Shown: positions 16,074 to 24,403 of the stretch, piece after piece
Numbering within the stretch: position 1 is the first letter of the stretch
Layout of the letters: each line of letters begins with the position of its first letter
Source of the DNA: Curtobacterium flaccumfaciens pv. betae
Lineage (GTDB): Bacteria > Actinomycetota > Actinomycetes > Actinomycetales > Microbacteriaceae
Direction of reading: 5' to 3'
NCBI RefSeq assembly: GCF_026241855.1
Contig: NZ_JAPJDC010000001.1
Span: forward strand, 1,798,001-1,862,000
Length of the DNA stretch: 64,000 nucleotides
The notes under the pieces: generated by a model
What the model saw: the letters and a program-made list of their open reading frames with translations, nothing else
What the model was told of the DNA's origin: nothing
Databases searched by the model: none
Made by a program: the position numbers and the translations under genes

Positions 16074-17126
16074 ATGCGATCGCTCGTCTACACCAGCACC
16101 CAGACCCGTCCGATCACGGATTCCGAACTCGCCCAGATCCTGGCGGTCGGTCGCGAGAAGAACACCCGGCTCGGCGTCACCGGCATGCTCGCGCACCGCG
16201 ACGACAACTGCATCGGGATCATCGAGGGCGAGGACGACGTCGTCCGGGAGCGCTTCGACCAGGTCCGAGCCGACCCGCGACACACGAACGTCCGGGTGCT
16301 GCTCGACGAGCCGATCACACAGCGCTCGTTCCCGGACTGGTCGATGGCGTTCCAGTCCCTCGACCCGCTGATGCACGACGTTCCGGGGTTCAGCGACCTG
16401 TTCAGCCCGGGTCGCCCGACCGACCTGGCGTTCGGGGCCTCCCGCGCTCGCGCACTCCTGGACTGGTTCCGCAAGCACCCGCTGGCACCACTGACGAACC
16501 AGAACGCCGCGGACGAGGAAGTCCCGCGCACGCGGGCGATCAACGGTGCGATCGCCGTCCTCCACGACGGCGGACTCTCACGCTTCTCGCTCGAGGGCGT
16601 CGCGTCCCGGTCGGGGATGCGGCAGGCCGAGATCCTCGAGCTCTTCCCCTCCGAGCACGCACTGCTGGCCGCCGCGGTGATGCGGTGGACCCGCGCGGTG
16701 TCGGCACCGCTGCTGCCGCTCGCCGGTGAGAAGGGCACGGTCGCGTTCCTGCACGCGCTGCTCTCCGCCCACGCCGAGGACCCGTCCCTCATGCGCCTGA
16801 TCGCCGCGACTCTCGCCATCTCGACCGACCCGTCGACGGACGGCGCCGACTACTACCGGTCCGCGTACCTGCAGTTCCGCGAGACCGTGCGCACCGCGCT
16901 GCAGGAGGACGTGCGCTCCGGCCGCGAACCGGCGACGATGGACCCGATCCGCGGGGCGCAGCAGCTGCTCGCCCTCTACGACGGCATCCGCCTGCAGGCG
17001 CTGCTGACGCCGGACACCGACGTCGTCGACGCGTTCGACCGTGCCGCCGCACGAATGCGCCGCGGCTGGTCCGAGCAGTACGAGGAGACCACCGTGTGGG
17101 ACATCTCCGCGCCGGTGGGGGACTGA
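16074..17126 (+). CDS. BLUF-domain protein fused to a TetR-type HTH
   Basis: A 350-aa fusion. Residues 1 to about 95 form a BLUF flavin domain: Tyr6 in LVYTS, Asn30 in REKNTRLGVTG, ADPRH and FPDWSMAF are at the expected places. The Gln that hydrogen-bonds the flavin (…FxQVLEG in the family) is Gly48 here (CIGIIEG), so normal BLUF photochemistry is doubtful. Residues about 150-200 form a TetR-like helix-turn-helix (AINGAIAVLHDGGLSRFSLE, then VASRSGMRQAEILELFPSEH), followed by an all-helical ligand/dimer domain. It is probably a light- or redox-responsive DNA-binding regulator. ATG 16074 has GGAAG upstream; a TTACGGT box about 90 bp upstream may be its -10. It is monocistronic, so its target is not obvious. 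Confidence 0.8.
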   Translation: MRSLVYTSTQTRPITDSELAQILAVGREKNTRLGVTGMLAHRDDNCIGIIEGEDDVVRERFDQVRADPRHTNVRVLLDEPITQRSFPDWSMAFQSLDPLMHDVPGFSDLFSPGRPTDLAFGASRARALLDWFRKHPLAPLTNQNAADEEVPRTRAINGAIAVLHDGGLSRFSLEGVASRSGMRQAEILELFPSEHALLAAAVMRWTRAVSAPLLPLAGEKGTVAFLHALLSAHAEDPSLMRLIAATLAISTDPSTDGADYYRSAYLQFRETVRTALQEDVRSGREPATMDPIRGAQQLLALYDGIRLQALLTPDTDVVDAFDRAAARMRRGWSEQYEETTVWDISAPVGD

Positions 17127-17129
17127 CCC

Positions 17130-17630
17130 TCAACGCACCAGACGCACGGTCCGGGGGATCGGTCCGAACGCCGACTCGGCACCGTCGGGTGCGAACCCGT
17201 TCCGCCGGTAGAAGGCGTGCGCCCGCGGGTTGTCCGCGGCCACCCACAGCGACGCCGGACGATCGGCGAGCACGGTGTCGAGGAGTGTCTGGCCTGCTCC
17301 GGTCCCGTGCGCACGGGCCAGGACGTAGAGCGTCGTCAGCTCCTCGGGGCGGACGGCATCCGGCTCGGGAGTCGACTGCGCCGCGGCGAACCCCACGACA
17401 CCGGTGCTGTCCAGGGCGACCTGGACGACTCCTCGGGCGCCAGGAATCGCGAGCGTCGACCGCCACATGTCGACCCGGCGACCCGCGTCGAACCACGGGC
17501 TCGTGTCCGGGTCGTCGACGAACCGACCGTACGTCTCTCGCCACGACACCGTGTGCACGTGGGCGATCGCATCCGCATCGGCGGGCGTCGCCGGCCGGAT
17601 CAGCGTCGAGACGTCGTCATCGTTCCCCAC
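17130..17630 (-). CDS. GNAT-family N-acetyltransferase
   Basis: A 166-aa acetyl-CoA-dependent acyltransferase. The acetyl-CoA loop is seen as ARAHGTGAGQTLLDTVL (the family's R/Q-x-x-G-x-G/A), preceded by LTTLYV. NPRAHAFYRRNGF is motif B, the usual C-terminal signature. GTG 17630 has a TACCCT box six bases upstream, so the transcript may be leaderless. The acceptor substrate cannot be told. It converges on the BLUF-TetR gene, leaving a three-base gap. Confidence 0.8.
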   Translation of the reverse strand: MGNDDDVSTLIRPATPADADAIAHVHTVSWRETYGRFVDDPDTSPWFDAGRRVDMWRSTLAIPGARGVVQVALDSTGVVGFAAAQSTPEPDAVRPEELTTLYVLARAHGTGAGQTLLDTVLADRPASLWVAADNPRAHAFYRRNGFAPDGAESAFGPIPRTVRLVR

Positions 17631-17636
17631 TCGGTC

Positions 17637-17642
17637 AGGGTA
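17637..17642 (-). promoter_or_regulatory. Likely -10 of a leaderless transcript
   Basis: TACCCT on the minus strand, six bases before the GTG at 17630. Confidence 0.4.
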
Positions 17643-17660
17643 GCGACCGGCGACCGGTGC

Positions 17661-17933
17661 TCAGAGCTGGAGGTCCAGGTCGAAGAACCCCGCACCGCCG
17701 AGGAACAGCGGCACGATGATCCCGAACATCGTCAGCGTCGCCCCGATCAGGATCGCCGCGAACGCGATGCCGTCGCCCCGCTCACCGGTCAGTCGCACGT
17801 CGCGCCGCACGATGAACCCGACGACGAGACCGCCGATCGGTGCCACGAACGCGGGGGCGCTCGGCGCGGTCTGGTCAGGAGCGAGGTCGGTCACGCCGGT
17901 CAGCCTCGGGGCGACGAGGATCCCTCCGCTCAC
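17661..17933 (-). CDS. Small membrane protein, 90 aa
   Basis: Two hydrophobic segments (FVAPIGGLVVGFIV and AFAAILIGATLTMFGIIVPLFLGG) with a charged loop between them. The GTG at 17933 overlaps the stop of the upstream DUF1345 gene (GTGA), so the two are translationally coupled. This supports the GTG and suggests the pair acts together in the membrane. No family was recognised. Confidence 0.6.
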   Translation of the reverse strand: MSGGILVAPRLTGVTDLAPDQTAPSAPAFVAPIGGLVVGFIVRRDVRLTGERGDGIAFAAILIGATLTMFGIIVPLFLGGAGFFDLDLQL

Positions 17934-18568
17934 CCCTGACCGAGGTTCGTCACGAGGTTGATGGCGACCGCGATCAGCACCGTCCCGAAGAAGTACGACA
18001 GCAGCGCGTGCGGCAACGCCTTCCGCCGGGTCTCGCTGTCATCCGGCTCGACCTCTGGTGCCGCGTACGACATGCCGATCGTGAAGGCGAAGTAGGCGAA
18101 GTCGCTGTAGGTCGGCCGCCCGTCCTGCTTGACGTCGAACCCACCGCCCCGGTGGTCGAGGAAGAACATCCGGGCGTACTTCAAGGCGTAGACCGTGTTG
18201 ACCAGCGCCCACGCCACCATCGTGCCGAGCACACCCAGGATGACCGCCGCGACCGAGGCCGGATCTCGCGCCTGGCTGGCTTCGCTCAGCGCCAGGACGA
18301 CGGCGGCGAGACTCGCGAAACAGGCCACGATGAGCGCGTTGTCACTGACCCGTGTCTCGGACTCCTCGCGTGCGAGACGCTCGGTGCCGTCGGCGTCCTG
18401 GCGCCAGCACTTGTGCCAGACCTGGACCAGCGCGATCAGGCCCGCCGTGCACCAGGCCGCGAGCGGCCCGAGGGACGGAGCCCCGGTGAAGGTCAACGCG
18501 ACCCCGACCAGGACCCCGATCCCCGCGATGACGAGCGCCCGGCGCGTGGAGAGTATCCGGTCGTTCAT
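17930..18568 (-). CDS. DUF1345 membrane protein
   Basis: A 212-aa membrane protein with about five hydrophobic segments. It shows the DUF1345 hallmark YSDFAYFAFTIGMSYA followed by a hydrophobic C-terminal segment (LLSYFFGTVLIAVAINLV). Function is unknown in the family. It is coupled to the small membrane protein at 17661. ATG 18568 has AAGG seven bases upstream, and the alcohol dehydrogenase gene ends about 50 bp before it on the same strand, so co-transcription is likely. Confidence 0.75.
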   Translation of the reverse strand: MNDRILSTRRALVIAGIGVLVGVALTFTGAPSLGPLAAWCTAGLIALVQVWHKCWRQDADGTERLAREESETRVSDNALIVACFASLAAVVLALSEASQARDPASVAAVILGVLGTMVAWALVNTVYALKYARMFFLDHRGGGFDVKQDGRPTYSDFAYFAFTIGMSYAAPEVEPDDSETRRKALPHALLSYFFGTVLIAVAINLVTNLGQG

Positions 18569-18619
18569 CGTCGTGCCTTCATGGTCGTTCCTTCCTCCTG
18601 TCCGCTGCGTGGTCGGTCG

Positions 18620-19795
18620 TCACACGCCGGGGGTGAAGACGGCGCGGACGCAGCCGTCGTCCTTGTTCTTGAACATCTCGTACCCGCGCGGCCCTTGCGA
18701 CAGTGGCATCACGTGCGTGGCGAGGTGCTCGGTGCTGATCTCTCCCGCGGCGATGCGGTCGAGGATCATCGGGATGTAGCGGTGCCCGTGCTGCTGCGCA
18801 CCGCGGACCGTCATGCCCTTGTTCATGATCGCGCCGAACGGGAACTTGTCGACGAGCCCACCGAAGACCCCGAGCGAGAACAGGCTGCCGCCCTTCCGGC
18901 ACGCGTAGATCGCCTCGCGCAGGGCGGTCGGCCGGTCGGTCTGCAACCGCAGCTGCTGCTTGGCCTGGTCGTACAGGTACAGCGGTCCGGTGCCGTGCGC
19001 TTCCATGCCGACGGCCTCGATGCAGATGTCGGGACCCCGACCGCCGGTGCGTTCCTTGAGTTCCGGGAGCACGGCGTCGCTCGTGTAGTCGAGCGTCTCG
19101 GCACCGATGTGCTCGCGCACCTGTCGCAGCCGTTCGGGCAGACGGTCGATCACGATCACCTGCTCGGCGCCGAGCAGCATCGCCGCACGAGCGGCCATCT
19201 GGCCCACACCACCGGCGCCCCACACTGCGACGGTGTCACCCGGTGTGATCCCGGCCAGGTCGGCTCCGGTCCACCCCGTGGGTGCGGCGTCGGAGGCGAA
19301 CAGGGCGGCCGTGTCGGACACGCCGTCGGGGACCGTGAACGCCCCCTGGTCGGCGTAGGGCACGCGGACGTACTCGGCGTGGCTGCCCGCGAACCCGCCG
19401 AGCGCGTGGCTGTAGGCGAAGCAGCCGCCGATCGACGACCCCCACATCGCCTCGGTCAAGCCCGGGTTCGGGTTGCCGTTGTCGCAGAGTGAGAACTGCC
19501 CGTGGGTGCAGTACCAGCACTGCCCGCAGGCGATGAACGAGCAGACGACGACCCGGTCGCCCACCTTGTGCTTCGTGACGGCCGATCCCGTCTCGACGAC
19601 CTCGCCCATGAACTCGTGCCCCAGGACGTCACCGGATCGCATGGTCGGGATGTACCCGCCGAGCAGGTGCAGGTCCGAGCCGCAGGTGGTGCTCAGACGC
19701 ACCTTCAGGATCACGTCGTGATCGTTGAGGATCTTCGGGTCCTCCACCGTCTCCACCGCGGTCTCGTTGACCCCGGTCCAACAGAGCGCCTTCAC
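18620..19795 (-). CDS. Zinc-dependent alcohol/formaldehyde dehydrogenase
   Basis: A 391-aa NAD(P)-dependent medium-chain dehydrogenase. Catalytic zinc ligands are seen in STTCGSDLH (Cys) and GHEFMGEVV (His-Glu), and the structural zinc Cys cluster is CGQCWYC...LC. The Rossmann motif is GAGGVG near residue 200. The long loops and the VEAVGMEAHG stretch resemble the glutathione-independent formaldehyde dehydrogenase-like subgroup. The GTG start overlaps the stop of the upstream gene (GTGA). It probably acts on short-chain aldehydes or alcohols; substrate not proven. Confidence 0.85.
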   Translation of the reverse strand: MKALCWTGVNETAVETVEDPKILNDHDVILKVRLSTTCGSDLHLLGGYIPTMRSGDVLGHEFMGEVVETGSAVTKHKVGDRVVVCSFIACGQCWYCTHGQFSLCDNGNPNPGLTEAMWGSSIGGCFAYSHALGGFAGSHAEYVRVPYADQGAFTVPDGVSDTAALFASDAAPTGWTGADLAGITPGDTVAVWGAGGVGQMAARAAMLLGAEQVIVIDRLPERLRQVREHIGAETLDYTSDAVLPELKERTGGRGPDICIEAVGMEAHGTGPLYLYDQAKQQLRLQTDRPTALREAIYACRKGGSLFSLGVFGGLVDKFPFGAIMNKGMTVRGAQQHGHRYIPMILDRIAAGEISTEHLATHVMPLSQGPRGYEMFKNKDDGCVRAVFTPGV

Positions 19796-20244
19796 AGCAC
19801 ACCCTCCTCGTTGCTCCGTTTCGTCGCCACGTCCACCAACGCGCCGGTGGGTGTGGCCTTCCGTCGGCCGTGGGGGACCGGATCCACCCGGAGCACCTCG
19901 CCGACCTCGATGAGTTGCTTCGCCTCACGCAGAGCGGCCCGCAGCCGACCCCGTGGGTCCGGGCCGCCGCCTCGGAACCGGGCACGGAGCTCGGTGCCAC
20001 GATCGCCGGGCGCGGGACGGGCCTCCACCTCGACGTCCTGCCCGAACGCCGTGAGCGGCGCGGGGATCCGCCCGCCTGGCAGCACCGCGTCCTGCCCGCG
20101 GTTCACCGTGACCGCGTGCCAGCCGGAACGCGGTTCGGCCAGCACCTTCCGTGCGGGCCCGGGTGCGCCGCGTCGGCGGCGCGAGACGACGACGCCGACG
20201 GCAGCCGTGACCATCGCAGCGGCGGCAAGGTTCCGGGCCCTCAT
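19792..20244 (-). CDS. Hypothetical protein coupled to the alcohol dehydrogenase
   Basis: A 150-aa protein with an N-terminal hydrophobic segment (ARNLAAAAMVTAAVGVVVSRRRR), probably a membrane anchor. The soluble domain that follows (GWHAVTVNR..., TELRARFRGGGPDPRGRLRAALREAKQLIEVGEVLRVD) loosely recalls SRPBCC/cyclase-type proteins that sit beside such dehydrogenases. ATG 20244 was chosen because the frame upstream enters the intergenic region. Its stop overlaps the dehydrogenase GTG, so the two are made together. Confidence 0.6.
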   Translation of the reverse strand: MRARNLAAAAMVTAAVGVVVSRRRRGAPGPARKVLAEPRSGWHAVTVNRGQDAVLPGGRIPAPLTAFGQDVEVEARPAPGDRGTELRARFRGGGPDPRGRLRAALREAKQLIEVGEVLRVDPVPHGRRKATPTGALVDVATKRSNEEGVL

Positions 20245-20486
20245 CGTGGTGTCCCAGCGAGGAGTCGGTGGGCAGCGGACGCGTTCGCGCCACACCGCCG
20301 GGGATTCGTGTGTTCCATCGCGGCCTCCATGAGTCGCATCGGTGCGGATCAACGGGACGGGAGCGACGACCACGCGATCGTGCCGGTCGGGACCACGGAG
20401 TCGCTCCTGTCGATCCACGATGAGCGTGGCCTCCATGGCGCCGTCCCGGGTTGTCCGCGACGCGCTGCGGCAGGTGACGGCAGCGA

Positions 20487-20534
20487 GACGGACGGGAGGC
20501 CCGGTGCCAGCTGGCACCGGGCCTCCCGTCCGTC
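20487..20534. terminator. Perfect 48-bp palindrome, bidirectional terminator
   Basis: The arms read outward from CCAGCTGG and include GGGAGGCCCGGTGCC and its exact complement. It stands 14 bp after the katA stop and upstream of the minus-strand gene at 20244. Between 20245 and 20486 no gene was seen; that stretch should hold the promoter of the 20244 gene. It is a sister of the palindrome at 37507. Confidence 0.8.
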
Positions 20535-20547
20535 CTGGGGTCGCGTC

Positions 20548-22203
20548 TCAGACGCGCACGGCGCGTTCGTCGGGGACGCAGTGCGTCATCATCAGGCCCT
20601 CGACGTCGCGGGAGCCGTTGTGGCCGAGGTTCGCCAGGCGGGCGAGCTCGTCGTCGCTGAGCGTCTGTGACTGCAGCGGGGGCAGGTCCTTGACCTCGTC
20701 GAGGGTGATGCCGAGCCCTTCGCCGACACGACGACCCAGGTCGTCCTCGACCATGTAGAAGTGCCAGAGCATGCGCTCCTGCACCGGACGGGCCGCCTGC
20801 GAGATGAGGTCGACGAAGTTCGCGACGAGGTCGTCGCGCTCCCAGTCCTGCAGGAGCAGGTACCGCTGGCCGGCCTGGGTGTAGTCGTTCGTCCGGGGGA
20901 TCCGCTTGCGGGTGAGCCGCCCGACGATCTCCGGTCCCTGGTCGTCGTGGGTCGGGTACTCCGCCTCGCGCAGGCCGCCGGTGATCGACGGCTCGTAGTT
21001 GACGTGCGGGTTCTCGCCGCCGTGGTCCTGGTGGTACGCCATCTGTCCGTCGCGCTGGTTGGTCGCGACGGCGCCGTTCTTCGGGGCGTTCACCGGCAGC
21101 TGCAGGTAGTTCGGGCCGACGCGGTAGCGCTGCGTGTCCGAGTACGAGAACGTGCGGCCGACGAGCATCTTGTCGTCGGAGAAGTCCAGGCCGTCGACGA
21201 GCACGCCGGTGCCGAAGGACAGCTGCTCGTTCTCGGCGAAGTGGTTCGTGACGTTGCGGTTCAGGACCATCTTGCCGACGGGCTTCGGCGGGAACTCGTT
21301 CTCCGGCCACACCTTCGTGTCGTCGAGCGGGTCGAAGTCGAGCTCCGGGTGCTCGTGGTCGTCCATGAGCTGCACACGGAGCTCCCACTCGGGGTACTCA
21401 CCACGCTCGATCGCCTCGTACAGGTCCTTCGACGCGTGCCCGAGGTCGCCGGCCTGCACGGCTGCGGCGTCGGCCTCGGTCATCGACGACACACCCACCG
21501 ACGGGATCCAGTGGTACTTGACGAGCTTGGTGTCACCGTCTGCGTTCACCCACTTGTAGGTGTTCACGCCGAAGCCCTGCTGGGTGCGGTAGTTCGCGGG
21601 GATGCCGCGTGGGCTGAACAGGTTGACGAGCATGTGCATCGACTCGGGGGTCTGCGACATGAAGTCGAAGATGCGCGCCGGCTCCTGCCGGAAGGTCACG
21701 GGGTCGGGCTTGAGGGAGTGGATGACGTCGGGGAACTTGATGGCGTCGCGGATGAAGAAGACGCCGAGGTTGTTGCCGACGAGGTCCCAGTTGCCGTCCT
21801 CGGTGTAGAACTTCACGGCGAAGCCGCGCGGGTCGCGGGCGGCCTCGGAGGAGTCACGGCCGCCGATCACGGTGGAGAACCGGATCGCCAGGTCGGTGCG
21901 CTTGCCCGGCTCCTGGAACAGCTTCGCGCGGGTGTACTGCGCGATTGGTTCGTCACCCCACGCGCCGGTGGCCTCGAAGTACCCGAAGGCGACCGCACCG
22001 CGGGCGTGCACGACCCGCTCCGGGATCCGTTCGCGGTCGAAGTGGCTGATCTTCTCGAGGAACTGGTAGTTCTCGAGCGTCGCCGGGCCACGGGCTCCGA
22101 CGGTGCGCTGGTTCTGGTTGTCGTACACGGGGTGGCCCTGGCGGTTCGTCAGGATGCGGCGGTCGTCGCCCTCGGCGGGCGGTTGGCTGGAGACGTCGGT
22201 CAT
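20548..22203 (-). CDS. katA: Monofunctional haem catalase
   Basis: Disproportionates hydrogen peroxide in the cytoplasm; 551 aa, slightly longer than small-subunit catalases because of an added C-terminus. The distal His is His66 (VVHARG) and the distal Asn is Asn144 in [10 protein letters not shown]. The proximal haem ligand Tyr is in [13 protein letters not shown] 22203 has AGAGAGGACGAG upstream. A 25-bp tandem repeat lies about 125-245 bp upstream and may be its regulatory region. A strong palindrome terminates the gene. Confidence 0.95.
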   Translation of the reverse strand: MTDVSSQPPAEGDDRRILTNRQGHPVYDNQNQRTVGARGPATLENYQFLEKISHFDRERIPERVVHARGAVAFGYFEATGAWGDEPIAQYTRAKLFQEPGKRTDLAIRFSTVIGGRDSSEAARDPRGFAVKFYTEDGNWDLVGNNLGVFFIRDAIKFPDVIHSLKPDPVTFRQEPARIFDFMSQTPESMHMLVNLFSPRGIPANYRTQQGFGVNTYKWVNADGDTKLVKYHWIPSVGVSSMTEADAAAVQAGDLGHASKDLYEAIERGEYPEWELRVQLMDDHEHPELDFDPLDDTKVWPENEFPPKPVGKMVLNRNVTNHFAENEQLSFGTGVLVDGLDFSDDKMLVGRTFSYSDTQRYRVGPNYLQLPVNAPKNGAVATNQRDGQMAYHQDHGGENPHVNYEPSITGGLREAEYPTHDDQGPEIVGRLTRKRIPRTNDYTQAGQRYLLLQDWERDDLVANFVDLISQAARPVQERMLWHFYMVEDDLGRRVGEGLGITLDEVKDLPPLQSQTLSDDELARLANLGHNGSRDVEGLMMTHCVPDERAVRV

Positions 22204-22328
22204 GTCTCGTCCTCTCTGCGGTCGCGGTCGGCTCGGGTTCTCGACCGAGTGTGGACCGGGGCGCGGGCACGCCCTCCCAGCGGCCTCGAGGACGCGGACG
22301 AGGGCCGGTCGCCGGTGCGTTCGCCGAT

Positions 22329-22446
22329 GACGGCCCAGCAGTGCTTCGCCGCGGACGGTCCGTCAGTACTTCGCCGCGGACGGTCCGTCAGTACTTCGCC
22401 GCGGACGGCCCAGCAGTACTCCGCCGCTGACGGCCCGTCAGTACGA
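22329..22446. repeat. 25-bp direct repeat, 4.7 copies, upstream of katA
   Basis: The units start at 22329, 22354, 22379, 22404 and 22429 (partial). Copies 2 and 3 are identical and contain GACGGTCCGTC, an 11-bp palindrome, followed by AGTACT. Copies 1 and 4 have CCCAGC in place of TCCGTC. The last partial copy overlaps the 3' end of the aldolase gene, whose TGA lies within it. The remaining 125 bp up to katA show nothing else clear. Confidence 0.85.
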
Positions 22447-23181
22447 GGTGCGACCGGTGGCTGCGGCACCGAGCACCGCGGCCGCACCGTGGGCGAGCAG
22501 GGTCCCGTCGGTGACGACGGCGACGCGGTCGAACCCGAGCGCGCGGAGCCGTTCGGCGCGGGCCAGGTCGCCGGCGAAGGCGCCGGTGTGCTTGCCCGCG
22601 CGGCGGGCTGCGGCGACGATCGCGGGGAGTGCGCCGTCGCCGTGCAGCAGTGCGTCCAACTCGATGCCCAGTCCGATCGACAGGTCGAAGGGGCCGACGA
22701 ACACCGCCGAGACGCTCGGGACCGCCACGATCTCCTCGGCGGCACCGAGACCCTCGGGTGTCTCGAGCATCACCCACACCTCGGGGTCGGCAGCGGCGGC
22801 GGACGGTGCCACGCCGCCCCAGAGTCCCGCCATCGGCCCCCAGCTCCGTCGGCCCCGCGGTGGGTAGTGCGCGGCACGGACGGCGTGCTCAGCCTGCTCG
22901 ACGGTCTCGATCATCGGGACGACCACGATGTCGGCGCCGAGGTCGAGCGCACGGCCGATCGCCGCGTTCGAGCCCTCGGCGACCCGGACGGCGACGGGGA
23001 CCTGCGGTGCGACCGCGGCGAGCGCCGGCATCGTCGCCAGGAGCGTGGCGTCGTCGAAGGCGCCGTGCTGGGCGTCGAGGCCGAGCCAGGCGAACCCGTT
23101 CTGCGCGATCTGCGCGGTGGTGCGGGGTTCGCCGAGGGTGCACCACACACCGTCGGCGCGGCCGTCTCCGAGTGCTGGCAC
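22438..23181 (-). CDS. HpcH/HpaI-family class II aldolase
   Basis: A 247-aa divalent-metal pyruvate-type aldolase that cleaves or forms 2-keto-3-deoxy acids. The expected sites are visible: GLDAQHGAFDD (catalytic His), the metal ligand Glu in MLETPEGL, and the metal ligand Asp in VGPFDLSIGLG. GTG 23181 has GGAGG six bases upstream. The physiological substrate is unknown because no linked catabolic genes are present. The 3' end runs into the 25-bp repeat array, which could have added or changed the last residues (GRTSY). Confidence 0.85.
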   Translation of the reverse strand: MPALGDGRADGVWCTLGEPRTTAQIAQNGFAWLGLDAQHGAFDDATLLATMPALAAVAPQVPVAVRVAEGSNAAIGRALDLGADIVVVPMIETVEQAEHAVRAAHYPPRGRRSWGPMAGLWGGVAPSAAAADPEVWVMLETPEGLGAAEEIVAVPSVSAVFVGPFDLSIGLGIELDALLHGDGALPAIVAAARRAGKHTGAFAGDLARAERLRALGFDRVAVVTDGTLLAHGAAAVLGAAATGRTSY

Positions 23182-23388
23182 CGTGGTCCTCCGTCTCGTC
23201 TGCGATCGCGAGCGCCGATGGTTCGGCGTCCGGCGCGCCAGGCTACCGCCCACGGGGACCTCGACCCTCACACGGCGGCGGTGCCGGGGACAGCCCGCGC
23301 CCCGATGCGCACGCATGGGACATGGACAACTACTCACCTCCGGGTGTAGTCCTGTGCGCAGGACGCACTGCACGGGCGGTCACAGGTC

Positions 23389-23430
23389 GCCAGCACCAAC
23401 CAGCACCACAGCACCACAGCACCAGTCAGG
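23389..23430 (+). repeat. Short GCACCA repeats in a leader
   Basis: AGCACCA occurs four times within about 40 bases, just upstream of the ribosome-binding site of the HdeD-like gene. The rest of the 23182-23453 interval shows only a possible promoter near 23342 (GTGTAGTCCTG). Confidence 0.5.
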
Positions 23431-23453
23431 ACCTGCAGGGAGGTCGGACGGAC

Positions 23454-24047
23454 ATGCATGACGAAGGTGGCGTCGATCTGCGGACGGGATCGCGCCCGCC
23501 AGGCGGCGACGGAATCCGGTGGGCGTTCGGGATCGTCGGCGCGGTGGGCGTGCTCGCCGGACTGGCTGCGATCGTCCTGCCCCACGCGACGCTGTTCGCT
23601 GTGTCGTGGGTCTTCGGGATCTACCTGGTCGTGTCGGGAGCGGCGCTGGTCGTCCGGGGGTTCCAGGTGCACCCTCGGGTCTGGTGGCGTCAGGCCGGGC
23701 TGGTGGTCTTCGGGGCGCTCGTGGTCGCCGGCGGCGTCGTCGCGATCGTGTTCCCGCCGATCGGGGCGCGGTGGGTGGCGCTGCTGCTCGGGTTCGCCTG
23801 GATCCTCGAGGGCATCGCGCTCGTCTACGCCCCGTGGGTGGGCCGCCGGCCGTTGACCGTGGTGCTCGCCGTGCTCAGTGTGCTGAGCGGCATCCTGGTG
23901 ATGAACCTGCCAGGTCTCGGCGCCCTGGTGACGGTGGCCGCGGTGGGGAGCGTGCTCATCGTGTTCGGTGTCGTCCAGCTCGTCGTCGCGTTCAGCTGGC
24001 CGCGTCCGGAGGAGGAGCGGGCCGGCGTTCCGATCCCCAGCCCCTGA
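23454..24047 (+). CDS. HdeD-family (DUF308) membrane protein
   Basis: A 197-aa protein with six hydrophobic segments in the repeated DUF308 pattern, including VGVLAGLAAIVLPHATLFAVSW and VLSGILVMNLPGLGALV. The short repeated motif of a helix ending near Pro is visible in both halves. In enteric bacteria HdeD relates to acid resistance; here the role is unknown. GGGAGG lies ten bases before the ATG. The next gene overlaps its stop. Confidence 0.8.
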   Translation: MHDEGGVDLRTGSRPPGGDGIRWAFGIVGAVGVLAGLAAIVLPHATLFAVSWVFGIYLVVSGAALVVRGFQVHPRVWWRQAGLVVFGALVVAGGVVAIVFPPIGARWVALLLGFAWILEGIALVYAPWVGRRPLTVVLAVLSVLSGILVMNLPGLGALVTVAAVGSVLIVFGVVQLVVAFSWPRPEEERAGVPIPSP

Positions 24048-24337
24048 TGCTCGCCGTCCGCTGGGAGCAACAGGGACCGAAGTCGTGGGTGGCGCGCGAC
24101 CACGGGACCAGCCTGGGGCTCGTGCTGCACGTCCGTGAGCGGTTCCTGGCGTTCGACCAGGACGACCGGCCGCTCGGGAGCGCAGCGTCCCTGGCGGCGG
24201 CTCAGCAGCTCGTCGCCGGTGCCGTCCGCTCGAGTGCCCCGGCGCGGCGGGACACCGTCGCGGTGGTGCTGTCGGTGCTCGCGGCACTGACCGTCGGGGG
24301 AGCGGCCGTCGTGCTCGCCGCTCGCGCGCTGATCTGA
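24047..24337 (+). CDS. Small membrane-anchored protein, 96 aa
   Basis: The start overlaps the HdeD-like stop (TGATG), so translation is coupled. The first 65 residues form a small soluble domain (LAVRWEQQGPKSWVARDHG). The C-terminus is one hydrophobic segment (VAVVLSVLAALTVGGAAVVLAARAL). No family was recognised. Confidence 0.6.
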   Translation: MLAVRWEQQGPKSWVARDHGTSLGLVLHVRERFLAFDQDDRPLGSAASLAAAQQLVAGAVRSSAPARRDTVAVVLSVLAALTVGGAAVVLAARALI

Positions 24338-24390
24338 ACGGCGATCATCGGCGGCGAGGCGGACCGGCGCACGCACGGCGGGTGCACCGG

Positions 24391-24396
24391 TACCGT
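24391..24396 (+). promoter_or_regulatory. Likely -10 of a leaderless transcript
   Basis: TACCGT, seven bases before the GTG at 24404, with no Shine-Dalgarno. Confidence 0.45.
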
Positions 24397-24403
24397 TGCG
24401 TCC

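Noticed and set aside
22329-22446. A short CRISPR array
   Set aside because: The repeats are contiguous with no spacers, only 25 bp, and no cas gene is present.
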